Below are positions 63,990-64,000 of a DNA stretch of 64,000 bases, in pieces. The notes under the pieces are model-generated. The model saw nothing but the letters and a program-made list of their open reading frames with translations, made no database searches and had not been told where the DNA came from. The DNA lies in the NCBI RefSeq assembly GCF_030380735.1, contig NZ_JAUDRZ010000004.1, forward strand, positions 62,001 to 126,000. The letters run 5' to 3'. Each line of letters opens with the position of its first letter. Position 1 is the stretch's first letter. This stretch comes from Rhizobium sp. S152 (GTDB taxonomy: Bacteria > Pseudomonadota > Alphaproteobacteria > Rhizobiales > Rhizobiaceae). The translations under genes and the position numbers were made by a program.

Positions 63990-64000
63990 GGGGAAGTTGT

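Overview
The window is high-GC DNA from a member of the Rhizobiaceae, most like Rhizobium. This is inferred from gene content: a polyol ABC/mannitol dehydrogenase operon, an emrR-emrAB-type efflux locus, a rhizobial 68-aa SANT-like protein, DUF1328/DUF2244/DUF1345 proteins and RIME-like intergenic palindromes. About 63 genes are tightly packed. I saw no rRNA, tRNA, CRISPR array, transposase or phage module. It reads as an ordinary chromosomal or chromid segment rich in sugar uptake and catabolism. The only genes that look like recent accessory DNA are a RelE/HigB-like toxin-antitoxin pair near 36.3-37.0 kb and an antitoxin fragment at 52.7 kb.

Layout. 0-1 kb: a two-component system (sensor kinase cut by the window edge). 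1.2-11.3 kb: polyol locus with a SorC-type regulator, the smoEFGK ABC importer, mannitol dehydrogenase, a HAD phosphatase and an FGGY kinase, then a convergent RpiR regulator. 11.5-17.8 kb: housekeeping and repair (EI24 membrane protein, endonuclease III, Ada/OGT-type methyltransferase), a second SorC regulator diverging from transaldolase, and a small SANT-like protein. 17.8-21.9 kb: a divergent amidohydrolase/SDR pair, a DUF1345 protein, a MerR-like/adenylyl cyclase fusion and a 57-aa DUF1328 membrane peptide. 22-28.6 kb: a putrescine-type ABC importer with gamma-aminobutyraldehyde dehydrogenase and its LysR regulator. 28.8-36.1 kb: secreted or anchored hypothetical protein, lysS, gltX, SLC13 permease, PPK2.

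36.3-45 kb: toxin-antitoxin pair, DUF4239 protein, glutathione peroxidase, AraC/phytanoyl-CoA-dioxygenase-like pair, TerC, then TetR-emrA-emrB with two matching operators. 45-50.1 kb: alpha/beta hydrolase and a xylose cluster (LacI-type regulator, xylB, xylA). 50.2-64 kb: PiT phosphate transporter, a hydroxypyruvate-isomerase-like protein, an antitoxin remnant, a LacI repressor facing an RbsA/C/B-type sugar ABC operon across a double palindromic operator, a cyclase-TPR protein, an isomerase plus Gfo/Idh/MocA oxidoreductase pair, DoxX and an acetyl-xylan-esterase-like hydrolase.

The strongest non-coding signals are operator candidates, each beside a suitable regulator: an inverted repeat over the smoE -35 box, TGACA/TGTCA half-sites before tal, an ATC-N9-GAT LysR box before the putrescine binding-protein gene, twin CGAAC-N6-GTTCG sites at emrR/emrA, and twin TGTAAA-N2-TTTACA sites at the LacI/ABC junction. 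Several bidirectional terminators and at least five loci of palindromic intergenic repeats were also found. I did not find a convincing new biological system. The most interesting leads are the regulatory architectures, the fused cyclase and uncharacterised catabolic pairs.
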